From Pacificibacter marinus (GTDB taxonomy: Bacteria; Pseudomonadota; Alphaproteobacteria; Rhodobacterales; Rhodobacteraceae): a stretch of 64,000 nucleotides of DNA. The position numbers were made by a program, and so were the translations under genes. The stretch is taken from contig NZ_FNZV01000006.1 of the NCBI RefSeq assembly GCF_900109555.1, positions 124,001 to 188,000 on the forward strand, read 5' to 3'. Shown here piece after piece: positions 8,988 to 18,862 of the stretch. The first letter of the stretch is position 1; every line of letters starts with the position of its first letter. Under the pieces are notes generated by a model that saw nothing but the letters and a program-made list of their open reading frames with translations, did not search any database and was not told the origin of the DNA.

Positions 8988-9149
8988 TTAATCTGGACGT
9001 GGGTGATCGTCGTAATCTGTAGTTAAAATACGCTCTGCATCCCCTTGCGGATCATCAAACTGTTGCGACTTGATAAACCAAAAAAACGCGCCAAGCCCCA
9101 GCCCGCCCAAGAACAACGAAATCGGGATCAAAAAGACAAGAACGTTCAT
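8988..9149 (-). CDS. ccoS: cbb3-type cytochrome oxidase assembly protein CcoS
   Basis: A 53-residue membrane protein that I read directly from the minus strand. It begins MNVLVFLIPISLFLGG, has one membrane helix, continues AFFWFIKSQQFDDPQGDAERIL and ends DDHPRPD. The FxW..KS.QF.D..G.A.RIL pattern is diagnostic of CcoS. CcoS is needed for insertion of cofactors into the cbb3 oxidase. Its ATG overlaps the ccoI stop (ATGA), so it is translationally coupled as the last gene of ccoGHIS. Confidence 0.93.
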   Translation of the reverse strand: MNVLVFLIPISLFLGGLGLGAFFWFIKSQQFDDPQGDAERILTTDYDDHPRPD

Positions 9150-11323
9150 TTAAAACCTCTCAACCGCAACGCATTGAGCGACACCGTGATAGACGATGTA
9201 GACATGGCCAAAGCCGCCGCAAGTGGTGTCGCGAAACCCGCCAGCGCAATTGGAATTGCGATCATGTTATAGCCTGCAGCGATGGCAAAGTTTTCTTTGA
9301 TCCGGCGCGTCGCAGACACGGCCACCTTGGTCGCCTCGCCAATCGGGGCCAAAGACTGCCCCAACAGGACAATATCAGACACCACACGTGTGGCTTCCAA
9401 AGCAGATGCTGGCGAGATTGACACATGTGCCGCCGCCAAAGCAGCGGTATCATTCAACCCATCGCCGACCATCAAAACTTTGCGCCCGTTGCGCGACAAT
9501 GCTTCAACCCGTGCGGCTTTATCCATTGGCAGGCATTCCGCGTCCCATACGCTTATACCTACCCTTGCAGCAATATCAGCCACGGCAGCGGGGGCATCGC
9601 CAGAAAGTAAAACAACGTCTTTGCCTTGCGCTTTCAACGCAGCGACAGCCACCTCGGCCCCCGCGCGCAATTGATCGACGAAAGTAAATGCAATCGGGAC
9701 CGCACTGCCAATCTGCAGATAAGTAGCTGTTTGCGGTAAAGCTTCACAGCCAAGCCACGCAGCACGACCAAGTCGCACGCGCTGGCTATTCCACTGTGCC
9801 TCGATCCCCTGTCCGGGCACTTCAGTGACATCAACAACACCTGCGGGCTCGCAGCCCGTATCCCGCGCCATCGCATGTAAAGCAGCTGACAATGGATGGG
9901 CAGACCCCGCAGCCAACGCCATAACAACAGAGCGCGCTTCGTGGCTAATTTCGGACCAATTTGACGGCTCAGGTCGCCCCTCAGTCAATGTGCCGGTCTT
10001 GTCGAATACAACGGTATCAACCTCGGCCAGCCGTTCCAAAGCAGTTGAGGATTTGATCAACATACCTGCGCGAAACAACCGCCCTGAGGCAGCGGTTGTC
10101 ACAGCAGGCACGGCCAATCCAAGCGCACAAGGACATGTGATAATCAAAACGGCGACCGCAATATTCAAAGAATGACGCATATCGCCCGTAGTGATGAACC
10201 AGCCTAAAAATGCGATCAAAGCCAGCAAATGAACAGCTGGCGCATAAATGCGCGCGGCACGATCTGCCAATGACGTATAGCGATTGCGCGATGTTTCCGC
10301 CATGGCGACCAAATCAGCCAATCGGTGCAGGGAGCTGTCTTCGCCTGCGGCAGACACTTGAACCAAAAGAGGGCCTGTTAGATTGACCTCACCCGCGCTC
10401 ACCTGCGTACCAAGTGATGCGGCTACAGGCAGCGTTTCACCAGTCAAAAGCGAGCGATCCAATTCAGAACCGCCCTCAACAACAACCCCATCCACGGGCA
10501 CCCGCGCGCCGGGAACAACCCTTACGATTGCACCACGTGCCAGTTCGCCAATGGGAACGATACTTCCATCTTCAAGTGTGGCGCGGGGCACCTCAAGCGC
10601 GGTGAGTTCTTCTGCAGCAGAGCGGGCAACGGACCGTGTTCTATGGTCCAAATAGCGCCCAGCCAGCAAAAAGAATGTCAAAGACAAAGCGGCGTCAAAA
10701 TAAGCGTGTGCGCCCGAATGAAAGGTTTCAAAAATCGACATGCCAGCGGCAAGCACAATGGCCAGTGAGATCGGCACATCCATATTCAATCGCCGACCAC
10801 GCAATGCACCCCAAGCAGATGCAAAAAAGGGCTGCGCCGAAAAGGCTATCGCAGGCAGAGCAATGACAGCAGATATCAAATGGAACATATCGCGCGTGGC
10901 ATCAGATGCACCGGACCATACGGCCACGGACAACAACATGACATTCATCATAGCAAAACCCGCAACAGCAAGGCGTGCTAAAATAGCACGTCCTTGGCGG
11001 TCGGTTTGCGTCGCGGCCAAGGCGCCAGCATCCAGTTCATAGGCCTCGTACCCCACACGATTGAGCGCCTCTGCCAAAATTGTGGCGCTGGTGGTGTGGT
11101 CCGCATCAACTTGAGCCCGTTTAAGTGTTAAATTCACGCGTGCGGCTCGCACACCGGGTTGGCGCGCAAGTTCGCGTTCCACACCAGAAATACAAGCGGC
11201 GCAGTGAATGGCTGGCAGCGACAACGTGATTTTCGCATCTTTGACATCGTGTGCATGAGCTACATCCTTTGCCGCCGGTGCAGCAAGGCATGCAGGACAC
11301 GCAGACATTTGAATTTCAGACAT
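9146..11323 (-). CDS. ccoI: Copper-translocating P1B-type ATPase CcoI (FixI)
   Basis: A 725-residue P-type ATPase. Residues 9-12 form a CPAC pair that may be an extra metal site. A heavy-metal-associated domain carries HCAAC (Cys41, Cys44). The membrane CPC motif (TCPCALGLAVP) identifies a Cu+-type transporter, and the phosphorylation motif DKTGT and hinge MVGDGLNDTAAL are intact. CcoI exports copper across the inner membrane for assembly of the CuB centre of cbb3 oxidase. It lies between ccoH and ccoS in one operon, 12 bp downstream of ccoH, downstream of an FNR box at the head of ccoG. Confidence 0.95.
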   Translation of the reverse strand: MSEIQMSACPACLAAPAAKDVAHAHDVKDAKITLSLPAIHCAACISGVERELARQPGVRAARVNLTLKRAQVDADHTTSATILAEALNRVGYEAYELDAGALAATQTDRQGRAILARLAVAGFAMMNVMLLSVAVWSGASDATRDMFHLISAVIALPAIAFSAQPFFASAWGALRGRRLNMDVPISLAIVLAAGMSIFETFHSGAHAYFDAALSLTFFLLAGRYLDHRTRSVARSAAEELTALEVPRATLEDGSIVPIGELARGAIVRVVPGARVPVDGVVVEGGSELDRSLLTGETLPVAASLGTQVSAGEVNLTGPLLVQVSAAGEDSSLHRLADLVAMAETSRNRYTSLADRAARIYAPAVHLLALIAFLGWFITTGDMRHSLNIAVAVLIITCPCALGLAVPAVTTAASGRLFRAGMLIKSSTALERLAEVDTVVFDKTGTLTEGRPEPSNWSEISHEARSVVMALAAGSAHPLSAALHAMARDTGCEPAGVVDVTEVPGQGIEAQWNSQRVRLGRAAWLGCEALPQTATYLQIGSAVPIAFTFVDQLRAGAEVAVAALKAQGKDVVLLSGDAPAAVADIAARVGISVWDAECLPMDKAARVEALSRNGRKVLMVGDGLNDTAALAAAHVSISPASALEATRVVSDIVLLGQSLAPIGEATKVAVSATRRIKENFAIAAGYNMIAIPIALAGFATPLAAALAMSTSSITVSLNALRLRGFK

Positions 11324-11335
11324 CGCGCGGCCTTT

Positions 11336-11794
11336 CTAGCGCTTCACATGGATAACAACGCGCTGTTTGAAAGGCGTGCCATCCATGGCTTCTGCCACCA
11401 TGCGATAATTCCAGTTGCCCGCATCCAAGACACCCGTCTCAGCCACATAGGACGTGCCATCGAAAACGAATTCAGGCGTTTGATCCTGTGTCACATTCGT
11501 GGCGCGCCCCAAGGTTCCAGCGATCGATTTCACCTGTACAGGCATGCCATCTTTGCCACGAATCGTCACATATAGTTTTTCGTTTCGATCCGTAGCATCG
11601 ACAGTCCAGCCCAAAGCTTCTTGCGATGCTTTATCTGCATTAAAGCTTTGCGAGGCGACATAAGAGTTTTTTACCTCAAGCCCTGGAAAGGTCCGAACCG
11701 CGCTGTAGGCCATGAAAAGGTTAACGCCAATGATGACAGAAAAAGCCGAAACTGTGCCGATCAAAACATGCTTACCCGTGATTTCGCGAACCAT
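11336..11794 (-). CDS. ccoH: FixH/CcoH family protein, cbb3 oxidase assembly
   Basis: A 152-residue protein with one N-terminal membrane helix (HVLIGTVSAFSVIIGVNLFM, residues 9-28) and a periplasmic beta-rich domain. FixH/CcoH features include the F..SY..SQ.FN....A...GW pattern and the ending FKQRVVIHVKR. CcoH stays with the cbb3 complex and stabilises its assembly. Its start codon directly abuts the ccoG stop codon. Confidence 0.92.
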   Translation of the reverse strand: MVREITGKHVLIGTVSAFSVIIGVNLFMAYSAVRTFPGLEVKNSYVASQSFNADKASQEALGWTVDATDRNEKLYVTIRGKDGMPVQVKSIAGTLGRATNVTQDQTPEFVFDGTSYVAETGVLDAGNWNYRMVAEAMDGTPFKQRVVIHVKR

Positions 11795-13225
11795 TTATTT
11801 GCCCTTTCCGTTGAACACTGTGCCCACAGAGGCGCGCTCATTGTTTGTTGTATCAGTCACCCACATGGTGATGGGGGTTCTGTCAGACGTCGCGGGGACT
11901 GATTTTGGCAGCGCAACCACATAGACCCGTTGCAATTTGGTGCCATCCGCAGGCACGATCACAGTTTGATCGGCCCCACCTTCGATTTCAACCGACAAAG
12001 CATCACTTCCGCTCACAGACATTTGGAACGGCCTATCATCACCCAGTTTATTGCGCAGGCGCACATCATAGATGTTGCGGATTGATCCGTCAGATAGCGT
12101 CACATAGGTCGGGTTGCGCACGGGGGCGACAGTCATATCAATGTCTGAACGAATAAACAAAGCAAAGACCAACCCAAAACCAACAGCAGACCACAATGCA
12201 GTGTACATTAAAGTCCGTGGACGCAAAATGTGTTTCCAAATCGGCCGAGGCGGCTGGCCAGCGATTTCCATGGGCTCGTCCTTAAGCGCCATGTAATCAA
12301 TCAAACCACGAGGCTTACCGATTTTATCCATCACTTCGTCACAGGCATCGATGCACAAGGCGCAAGTGATGCATTCAAGCTGCTGCCCATCGCGAATATC
12401 GATACCAACAGGGCACACATTCACGCAGGCCATACAGTCGATGCAATCGCCTTGATTGGGGTCTATTTCCCCTTTGCGAAGCTTCCCGCGTGGCTCTCCA
12501 CGCCAATGACGATACCCAACCACAAGCGTATCTTCGTCCATCATAGCCGCTTGGATACGCGGCCATGGACAAGCGTAGATACAGATCTGTTCACGCGCAA
12601 ATCCGCCAAAGAAAAACGTGGTCGCGGTCAAAACGGCCATCGTGCCATAAGCAACGGGATGGGCATTTCCAGTGACAAGATCAACCAGCAATGTTGGCGC
12701 ATCAGTAAAATAAAACACCCAAGCCCCGCCTGTCGCCAGACCGATTAATAGCCAAACAAACCATTTGGTCAGGCGCAGGCGCACTTTACGCAAATCCAAT
12801 TTCTTCTGGCGATGTAGACGCAAGCGCGCGTTGCGGTCGCCCTCTATCCAACGCTCGACCAGAATGTAGAGATCCGTCCAAACGGTTTGCGGACAGGCAT
12901 AGCCACACCACACGCGCCCCGCTGCGGATGTAAACAAAAACAGCCCAAGGCCGGCCATGATCAACAGTCCAGCTATGAAATAGAATTCATGCGGCCAAAT
13001 TTCGATCCAAAAAAAGAAAAAACGTCGATTGGCCATATCCACTAAGATTGCTTGATCTGGCAACTTTGGCCCACGGTCAAAACGCAACCAAGGCGAAACA
13101 TAATACACCCCCAACGTCAGGATCATGATAATCCATTTCAGGTTGCGAAACACGCCTGAAACGCGGCGCGGGAAAATGGGCTCGCGGGCTTTGTAGAGTT
13201 TGGGTGTATTGTCAGTAGAACTCAT
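11795..13225 (-). CDS. ccoG: Cytochrome c oxidase accessory protein CcoG (FixG/RdxA)
   Basis: About 476 residues from the ATG at 13225, chosen because GAGAGG lies 8 bases upstream; longer in-frame starts at 13264 and 13288 exist, and the last would overlap the FNR box. Membrane helices lie near the N-terminus, a NapH-type segment carries WCGYACPQT, and two ferredoxin-type [4Fe-4S] clusters are given by CIDCMACVNVCP and CITCALCIDACD. CcoG is a copper reductase that helps deliver Cu+ to cbb3 oxidase. It is the first gene of ccoGHIS and is preceded by a perfect FNR box. Confidence 0.93.
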   Translation of the reverse strand: MSSTDNTPKLYKAREPIFPRRVSGVFRNLKWIIMILTLGVYYVSPWLRFDRGPKLPDQAILVDMANRRFFFFWIEIWPHEFYFIAGLLIMAGLGLFLFTSAAGRVWCGYACPQTVWTDLYILVERWIEGDRNARLRLHRQKKLDLRKVRLRLTKWFVWLLIGLATGGAWVFYFTDAPTLLVDLVTGNAHPVAYGTMAVLTATTFFFGGFAREQICIYACPWPRIQAAMMDEDTLVVGYRHWRGEPRGKLRKGEIDPNQGDCIDCMACVNVCPVGIDIRDGQQLECITCALCIDACDEVMDKIGKPRGLIDYMALKDEPMEIAGQPPRPIWKHILRPRTLMYTALWSAVGFGLVFALFIRSDIDMTVAPVRNPTYVTLSDGSIRNIYDVRLRNKLGDDRPFQMSVSGSDALSVEIEGGADQTVIVPADGTKLQRVYVVALPKSVPATSDRTPITMWVTDTTNNERASVGTVFNGKGK

Positions 13226-13287
13226 TGGAGCCGCCTCTCGCACTGTTCGCGTTTGCACTGTCATGCGCGTGCCGCGCTGTCCTAGCA

Positions 13288-13301
13288 TTGATATGGATCA
13301 A
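13288..13301. promoter_or_regulatory. FNR/FnrL box upstream of ccoG
   Basis: TTGATATGGATCAA, a perfect match to TTGAT-N4-ATCAA, 63 bp upstream of the preferred ccoG start. The regulator gene fnrL lies about 5 kb away. Suggests low-oxygen induction of the cbb3 assembly operon. Confidence 0.85.
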
Positions 13302-13392
13302 GCTTACGCCCACGTTATCCGCTTGGTGCATGTTATGTCGCACCCGATATTTCATTTGCTTAAAGATACGCGATCAAAAGCAACTAGAACGT

Positions 13393-13422
13393 AAAAAGGC
13401 TGGCCGCTTTATGCGCCCAGCC
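13393..13422 (-). terminator. Intrinsic terminator of ccoNOQP
   Basis: On the minus strand a GGCTGG...CCAGCC stem with an inner GCG/CGC extension is followed by TTTTTAC. It lies 29 bp beyond the ccoP stop and before the FNR box of ccoG. Confidence 0.7.
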
Positions 13423-13450
13423 CCGTATCTAAGGCGCGTTAAAGGCAGGG

Positions 13451-14308
13451 TTATTCCCCACCACCGCGCGTGTGGACATAGATCGCGGCTGCGTTGACTT
13501 CAGCTTCGCTCAAACGCTTGCCCCATGCAGGCATCACACCAAAACGGGCGTTGGTGACTGTTTCATGGATGGTCTCACGATCCCCGCCATAAAGCCAGAT
13601 AGCATCGGCCAAGTTAGGCGCACCTTGATCGCGATCTCCGGTGCCGTCTTCAGCATGGCAAGATGAACAGTTCTCTTCAAACACAACAGCACCTTGAGAG
13701 GACAAAGTGGTGTCAAACTCAGAGCCTGATATCTGCAACACAAACTCAACGACCTGATCTATTTGTTCAGGTTCTAAAAGCTCATCCGCACCAAACCGTG
13801 GCATTTCAGAGTAATGCGCGTCGTCAGTTTCATTGCGGATACCGTGCTTGATGGTATAGGCGATTTCATCGATAGAACCGCCCCAAAGCCAGTCATTGTC
13901 CAAAAGGTTTGGATAGCCCACATTCCCAGCAGCACCAGACCCGTGACATTGCGAACAATTCGCGCGAAACACCGCAGCGCCAGCATTTGTCGCATAGTCG
14001 TACAGCGGTGAGTTTGGTTCGATTTGTGTGATGTCTGCAGCAGCCAACTCGGCCTCAACAGCGGCATTCATATCATCAAAACTTTGGATATCAGCCGCCA
14101 CTTCAGCGCGAGTTGAGTAGCCCAACAAACCAGTCGTTGCACCCTTAACCAAAGGCCAAGCTGGGTACGCAATAGAATAGCCGATAGCCCAAACGATGCA
14201 CAAATAGAAAGTCCACAACCACCACCGCGGCAAAGGATTGTTATATTCTTCAATCCCATCCCAAGAGTGGCCAGTGGTTTCGACCTCATTCTTGTCTTTG
14301 TTGCTCAT
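13451..14308 (-). CDS. ccoP: cbb3-type cytochrome c oxidase subunit III (dihaem CcoP)
   Basis: A 285-residue membrane-anchored c-type cytochrome. The N-terminal anchor ([20 protein letters not shown], 27-46) is followed by two haem domains with CSQCH (118-122) and CSSCH (214-218); likely axial methionines are in SEMPRFG and GVMPAWG. CcoP passes electrons from soluble cytochromes to CcoO. Its ATG overlaps the ccoQ stop by 4 bp. Last gene of the operon, followed by a terminator. Confidence 0.96.
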   Translation of the reverse strand: MSNKDKNEVETTGHSWDGIEEYNNPLPRWWLWTFYLCIVWAIGYSIAYPAWPLVKGATTGLLGYSTRAEVAADIQSFDDMNAAVEAELAAADITQIEPNSPLYDYATNAGAAVFRANCSQCHGSGAAGNVGYPNLLDNDWLWGGSIDEIAYTIKHGIRNETDDAHYSEMPRFGADELLEPEQIDQVVEFVLQISGSEFDTTLSSQGAVVFEENCSSCHAEDGTGDRDQGAPNLADAIWLYGGDRETIHETVTNARFGVMPAWGKRLSEAEVNAAAIYVHTRGGGE

Positions 14309-14487
14309 GACTGAGACTCCTCATTGTCAGAGGGGGCATTTTCGTGCCGGAAGGGAATGTTGGCGATGTCTTTGTACTTTTTGCTACTGCCGGGGCGAAA
14401 CGCCCAAAGAATGGCAGTGACGAAAAAGGCAAACATAGCCAAAAGCACCCAACTGTCTGCTATTTCACGGAAGATATGATAGTTCAT
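14305..14487 (-). CDS. ccoQ: cbb3-type cytochrome c oxidase subunit CcoQ
   Basis: A 60-residue single-helix protein ([13 protein letters not shown], then a helix to about residue 29, then [17 protein letters not shown]). The small size, the FRP..KK.Y..IA..PF pattern and the position between ccoO and ccoP identify CcoQ, which stabilises the oxidase and interacts with CcoP. Confidence 0.93.
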   Translation of the reverse strand: MNYHIFREIADSWVLLAMFAFFVTAILWAFRPGSSKKYKDIANIPFRHENAPSDNEESQS

Positions 14488-14499
14488 GTCAGTTCCTCC

Positions 14500-15225
14500 T
14501 TAACGCGATGCGTCTGGGGTAAAGGTTGAAAAATCAACCAAAGTTCCCAGCATTTGCATGTAGGCGATCAAAGCATCCATTTCCGAAATGCCAGGCTCAT
14601 TGTCGAAATTACGCACTTGTGCACCGGGGTAGCGTTCAATCAATCCATCGTAGTCACTGTCAGGGTCAGCTTGCGCCTTGAAATCGGCCTGTGCCACTTC
14701 GATCATTTCAGACGTATAAGGAACGCCAACAAGTTTATGCGTTTTTAGAAGATCTTCGATATATTCGCCTTCGATCTTTGCCTTGGTCAGATAGCCGTAT
14801 TTTGGCATCACAGATTCAGGCACAACAGATTGCGGGTCACTCAAGTGATCGACGTGCCACTCATCCGAATAGCGCCCCCCCACACGGGCCAAATCTGGCC
14901 CTGTGCGCTTGGAGCCCCACTGGAATGGGTGATCATATTGCGACTCTGCTGCCAATGAATAGTGACCGTAGCGTTCCACTTCGTCACGCATCGGGCGGAT
15001 CATTTGTGAGTGACAGACATAGCAGCCCTCACGCACATAGACATCACGCCCTGTGAGTTCGAGCGGCGAATAGGGCCGCATACCTTCCACGTCCTCGATG
15101 GTATTCTCTAGGTAAAATAGAGGCGCGATTTCGACGATGCCGCCGATACTAACCACCAACAAAGACCCAACCAAAAGCAAGGTTGCGTTGGTTTCAATGA
15201 ACTTGTGTTTGTCTAGAAGTCCCAT
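14500..15225 (-). CDS. ccoO: cbb3-type cytochrome c oxidase subunit II (monohaem CcoO)
   Basis: 241 residues from the ATG at 15225 ([13 protein letters not shown]); the upstream extension to 15273 overlaps ccoN and is rejected. One membrane helix (about 14-33) anchors a periplasmic haem domain with CYVCH (Cys68, Cys71, His72) followed by [17 protein letters not shown], the CcoO fingerprint. It receives electrons from CcoP and passes them to CcoN. Starts 13 bp after the ccoN stop. Confidence 0.96.
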   Translation of the reverse strand: MGLLDKHKFIETNATLLLVGSLLVVSIGGIVEIAPLFYLENTIEDVEGMRPYSPLELTGRDVYVREGCYVCHSQMIRPMRDEVERYGHYSLAAESQYDHPFQWGSKRTGPDLARVGGRYSDEWHVDHLSDPQSVVPESVMPKYGYLTKAKIEGEYIEDLLKTHKLVGVPYTSEMIEVAQADFKAQADPDSDYDGLIERYPGAQVRNFDNEPGISEMDALIAYMQMLGTLVDFSTFTPDASR

Positions 15226-15238
15226 ATCTGAGCGCCCC

Positions 15239-16834
15239 CTATTCTGCCGGAACCATGGCTGCGGCATCTGCAATTGCAGGTGCGCGGCGCACGGTCATCC
15301 AGAGGTTATAGACCATGATGAGAGACCCAAGCAGGAACAGAACCCCACCCATAGCCCGCACCACATACATCGGGTGTTTGGCTGCCACAGTGTCGGCGAA
15401 TGCGTTGACCAAGAACCCTTGGCTGTCAACTTCGCGCCACATCAGACCTTCCATAATCCCTGTGACCCACATAGACGCCGCGTACAAAACGATGCCAATT
15501 GTGGCCAACCAAAAGTGCCAAGACACGAGAGACAAAGAATACAAACGCTGTTTGTTCCAAAGCTTTGGCACGAGGAAATATAGAACACCGAATGTGATCA
15601 TGCCGTTCCAACCCAAAGCGCCAGAGTGCACATGGCCGATGGTCCAGTCAGTATAATGTGACAGTGAATTCACCGCACGGATCGACATCATCGGACCCTC
15701 GAATGTGGACATGCCGTAAAAGCCGATAGAGATCACCATCATGCGAATGACAGGATCAGTACGCAGCTTGTCCCATGCGCCAGACAGCGTCATCAAACCA
15801 TTGATCATCCCGCCCCAAGAGGGCATCCACAAGACGATGGAAAATACCATCCCAAGTGTCGATGCCCAATCAGGCAAAGCGGTGTAATGCAAATGGTGCG
15901 GGCCAGCCCAAATGTACAAAAAGATCAACGCCCAAAAGTGAATGATGGACAATTTATACGAAAACACAGGACGCTCAGCTTGTTTGGGCACGAAGTAGTA
16001 CATCATCCCCAAGAACCCAGCCGTCAAGAAAAAGCCAACCGCATTGTGACCATACCACCACTGCGTCATCGCGTCTTGAACGCCAGAAAACAATTGAACA
16101 GATTTGGACCCAAAGATCGACACAGGAATGGACAGATTGTTGACGATGTGCAGCATCGCGATGGTCACGATGAACGACAGATAGAACCAGTTCGCCACGT
16201 AAATGTGCTTTTCTTTACGGATCAAGATTGTCCCAAGGAACACAGCCAAATAAGAAACCCAAACGATGGTCAGCCAGATATCCACATACCATTCTGGTTC
16301 AGCGTATTCTTTGGATTGGGTGACGCCGAGCAAATATCCTGTCGCCGCCAAAACGATGAACAGGTTGTAACCCCAAAACACGAACCATGCTAAATTTCCG
16401 CCCCAAAGCCGCGCGGCTGATGTCCGCTGCACCACATAAAATGAGGACGCGATCAAAGCGTTGCCGCCAAAGGCAAAAATCACCGCTGAGGTGTGCAAAG
16501 GGCGCAAGCGACCAAAGTTTCCATAACCGTGCAAAAATTCAAAGTTGAGTTGCGGAAACGCAAGCTGGAACGCGATGAACGTTCCCACAAGAAATCCGAC
16601 GACACCCCAGCCAGCCGTTGCGATTACGCCAAAACGGACGGGGCCATCAAGATAACCCGTCGGCTTGACGTGCACTTCGCCCGTATCCCGTAGAGTGTAA
16701 ATAAATGTCACAGCCGCTGCGGCCATAAAGATCAGAGCGTGAATTTGGTAACCCAAATCGCGTCCGTAGTTGGCGGCAAGACCGGCAAGGACCACGACGA
16801 CCCCCAGCACTGCCAGCTTAATATAGTTCCACAT
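15239..16834 (-). CDS. ccoN: cbb3-type cytochrome c oxidase subunit I (catalytic CcoN)
   Basis: A 531-residue integral membrane haem-copper oxidase subunit with about twelve helices. Histidine-bearing segments expected for haem b, haem b3 and CuB are visible ([49 protein letters not shown]). It reduces oxygen to water with high affinity and pumps protons. First gene of ccoNOQP; an FNR box lies 106 bp upstream of the start. Confidence 0.97.
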   Translation of the reverse strand: MWNYIKLAVLGVVVVLAGLAANYGRDLGYQIHALIFMAAAAVTFIYTLRDTGEVHVKPTGYLDGPVRFGVIATAGWGVVGFLVGTFIAFQLAFPQLNFEFLHGYGNFGRLRPLHTSAVIFAFGGNALIASSFYVVQRTSAARLWGGNLAWFVFWGYNLFIVLAATGYLLGVTQSKEYAEPEWYVDIWLTIVWVSYLAVFLGTILIRKEKHIYVANWFYLSFIVTIAMLHIVNNLSIPVSIFGSKSVQLFSGVQDAMTQWWYGHNAVGFFLTAGFLGMMYYFVPKQAERPVFSYKLSIIHFWALIFLYIWAGPHHLHYTALPDWASTLGMVFSIVLWMPSWGGMINGLMTLSGAWDKLRTDPVIRMMVISIGFYGMSTFEGPMMSIRAVNSLSHYTDWTIGHVHSGALGWNGMITFGVLYFLVPKLWNKQRLYSLSLVSWHFWLATIGIVLYAASMWVTGIMEGLMWREVDSQGFLVNAFADTVAAKHPMYVVRAMGGVLFLLGSLIMVYNLWMTVRRAPAIADAAAMVPAE

Positions 16835-16940
16835 TTTGCGTCCCTTCGATCAAATGCCCTTCGTTGAAGGCATAGTGGACCCGCGCATAAGAATGCGGGC
16901 CGTGATGAATTGGGTTTGACTGACATGAGCAAAGCAAACC

Positions 16941-16954
16941 TTGATCTGAGTCAA
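16941..16954. promoter_or_regulatory. FNR/FnrL box upstream of ccoN
   Basis: TTGATCTGAGTCAA matches the consensus TTGAT-N4-ATCAA except for one base. It lies 106 bp upstream of ccoN on the minus strand, in the 296-bp gap shared with the divergent usp gene. Confidence 0.8.
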
Positions 16955-17053
16955 GGTACTCCAAAAATGCAAAAAAAAGACAAACAGAGTATAATTTTAT
17001 CGCAAATATCTCTCGTGTGCATGGCAACAAAGCTTTCTGAGTAAAATGTGGCA

Positions 17054-17067
17054 TTGATCTCAATCAA
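17054..17067. promoter_or_regulatory. FNR/FnrL box upstream of usp
   Basis: TTGATCTCAATCAA is a perfect FNR box, 63 bp upstream of the universal stress protein start. The gap thus has one box per divergent promoter. Confidence 0.85.
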
Positions 17068-17130
17068 AGCTCCCGGCGCAATATCAGCGCACAATATGGG
17101 CATGTAGAACTCAAAACACGGAGGCACCCC

Positions 17131-17970
17131 ATGCCCTTCAAGACCATCACAACGATTATGTGCGACGCAAAAGCCGATATGCATACACTCAACGCAGCGA
17201 TCGCTTTGGCGCGCCGTGAAGAGGCCCATCTTGATGTTATCTGTCTTGGGCTTGATCGCACCCAGCTTGGTTTTTACTATGCAGGAACCAATGCTATGAT
17301 TTTGCAAGATAATTTACAGATTGCGCAAAAAGAAAGCGAAGATTTAGAAGCAATTGTCAACGCGCATTTGGCCGCCGAAGACATCCAATGGGCGACCCTA
17401 CCGATAACCGCGCAAATGGTGGGCCTGACAGTGCAACTCTCAAATATTCTGCGCTATTCCGATCTGGTCATTTTGCCCCGTCCCTATGGTCCCAACCGTG
17501 ATCGTGAACACGAAGAAATCCTAGAAGCTGCACTGTTTTCATGCCGCGTTCCAGTGCTTGTCATGCCAGATGACGCGGTTCTACCAGATCGCATTCAGCG
17601 CGTTGTTGTCGCATGGAATGACAGCTCAGAGGCACTGGGGGCCATTCGCGCTGCCCTGCCTGTCTTGAGCGTTGCAGACAATGTGAACATTGCCATCATT
17701 GATCCACCAACACACGGACCAGACCGCTCAGATCCCGGTGGCGCTTTGTGCCAGATGTTAGCCCGCCATGGCGTGCAGCCCGAAGTATCGGTGCTCGCAA
17801 AAACCATGCCGCGTGTCACTGATGTGCTAAGCCGCCATGTAAGCGATCAAGCCGCTGACATGCTGGTCATGGGCGCCTACGGCCACTCGCGTTTTCGCGA
17901 ATCAATCTTGGGCGGCGCAACCCGCGACATGTTAGAAATGGCTGAAGTGCCTGTCTTTATGTCGCATTAA
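17131..17970 (+). CDS. Universal stress protein with two USP domains
   Basis: A 279-residue cytoplasmic protein made of two tandem USP folds. The first is divergent (about 1-145); the second (about 150-279) keeps the nucleotide-binding pattern GAYGHSRFRESILGGAT. Universal stress proteins bind ATP or other nucleotides and support survival under stress or energy limitation. Its position between ccoN and fnrL, with its own perfect FNR box, indicates a low-oxygen stress role. This gene order is common in the Roseobacter group. Precise biochemical function is unknown. Confidence 0.88.
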   Translation: MPFKTITTIMCDAKADMHTLNAAIALARREEAHLDVICLGLDRTQLGFYYAGTNAMILQDNLQIAQKESEDLEAIVNAHLAAEDIQWATLPITAQMVGLTVQLSNILRYSDLVILPRPYGPNRDREHEEILEAALFSCRVPVLVMPDDAVLPDRIQRVVVAWNDSSEALGAIRAALPVLSVADNVNIAIIDPPTHGPDRSDPGGALCQMLARHGVQPEVSVLAKTMPRVTDVLSRHVSDQAADMLVMGAYGHSRFRESILGGATRDMLEMAEVPVFMSH

Positions 17971-18009
17971 CTCAAGTAAACGCATCTCAAGTTGAGGTAC
18001 ACCAATTTG

Positions 18010-18047
18010 ACGCGCTGTAGATCATCTCTGTCTGGGTTACAGCGCGT
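18010..18047. terminator. Inverted repeat between convergent usp and fnrL
   Basis: Perfect 10-bp arms ACGCGCTGTA (18010-18019) and TACAGCGCGT (18038-18047) around an 18-base loop, in the 87-bp gap between two convergent genes. It could serve both as terminator, but neither side has a T-run, so function is uncertain. Confidence 0.45.
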
Positions 18048-18057
18048 TAAGGCCGAA

Positions 18058-18789
18058 TTAAACCATCACCCCGCCGTCTGCATCATCACCTGTTTCTGCC
18101 ACCAAAAGATCAAAATCAGGGATAATGATCTTACGCTTGCCCTCAAGCTGCACGATGCCTTCACGTTTGAGCGCAGAGACTTGTCGCGATACAGTTTCAA
18201 GCGTGAGCCCAAGATAATCGGCCATAGCTTCGCGGGTCAAAGGCAATTCAAAAGACGTGCCGCTTTGGGCTGTCTGAAGCGCCAATGATGCCTCTCGGCG
18301 CGCCAAAATGGTCAACAAAGACGCAATTTTTTCACGTGCTGTCTTACGCCCCAGAATAAGCATCCATTCGCGGGCAGCATCCAATTCGTCTAACGTCATT
18401 TCAAGCAAACGTTGGGCAATATGCGGGGTATTGAGCATCATTTTTTCAAACGGCTTGCGGCGAAAGCAGCACAGCGTCAGATTGCTCACAGCCACAACAT
18501 CATACGGCGCAAATTCACGCCCCGGACGTCCCAAAAAATCAGAGGGCAACAAAAGCCCCACCATTTGTGTCCGTCCGTCCTCCATCGCTTGGCTCAAAGA
18601 TGCGACACCCGTCACAACAGAGGCCACAAAATCCATACTGTCCCCAGACCAAATCACCGGCTGGCCAGCCTCAAAGGATCGATAAAACTTGATCGATTCC
18701 AGAATCTCCAACTCATCGCTTTCGCAACGCGCGCAAACGGCACGGTGGCGAATAGGGCATGTTCCACAATCTTTAAGGTCAAATGTCAT
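18058..18789 (-). CDS. fnrL: Oxygen-sensing Crp/Fnr-family regulator FnrL
   Basis: A 243-residue Fnr homologue. Four N-terminal cysteines (Cys8, Cys11, Cys19, Cys22 in CGTCPIRHRAVCARC) and a cysteine pair at 107-108 (TLCCF) are candidate ligands of the oxygen-labile [4Fe-4S] cluster. A cyclic-nucleotide-like beta-roll, a dimer helix and a Crp helix-turn-helix follow; its recognition helix TLETVSRQVSALK has the E..SR contacts that read TTGAT-N4-ATCAA. Four such boxes occur within 5.5 kb, including one just upstream of this gene, so it probably controls ccoGHIS, ccoNOQP, usp, hemN and itself. Confidence 0.95.
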   Translation of the reverse strand: MTFDLKDCGTCPIRHRAVCARCESDELEILESIKFYRSFEAGQPVIWSGDSMDFVASVVTGVASLSQAMEDGRTQMVGLLLPSDFLGRPGREFAPYDVVAVSNLTLCCFRRKPFEKMMLNTPHIAQRLLEMTLDELDAAREWMLILGRKTAREKIASLLTILARREASLALQTAQSGTSFELPLTREAMADYLGLTLETVSRQVSALKREGIVQLEGKRKIIIPDFDLLVAETGDDADGGVMV

Positions 18790-18813
18790 AACGATCCTGC
18801 TATGGCTGCTTTC

Positions 18814-18827
18814 TTGATCTGGGTCAA
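18814..18827. promoter_or_regulatory. FNR/FnrL box between fnrL and hemN
   Basis: TTGATCTGGGTCAA, one mismatch to consensus, in the 73-bp gap between divergent fnrL and hemN. It can serve autoregulation of fnrL and induction of hemN. Confidence 0.8.
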
Positions 18828-18862
18828 AGCGCAGAAACTATCTTTGGGTAAACCCTACCCGC

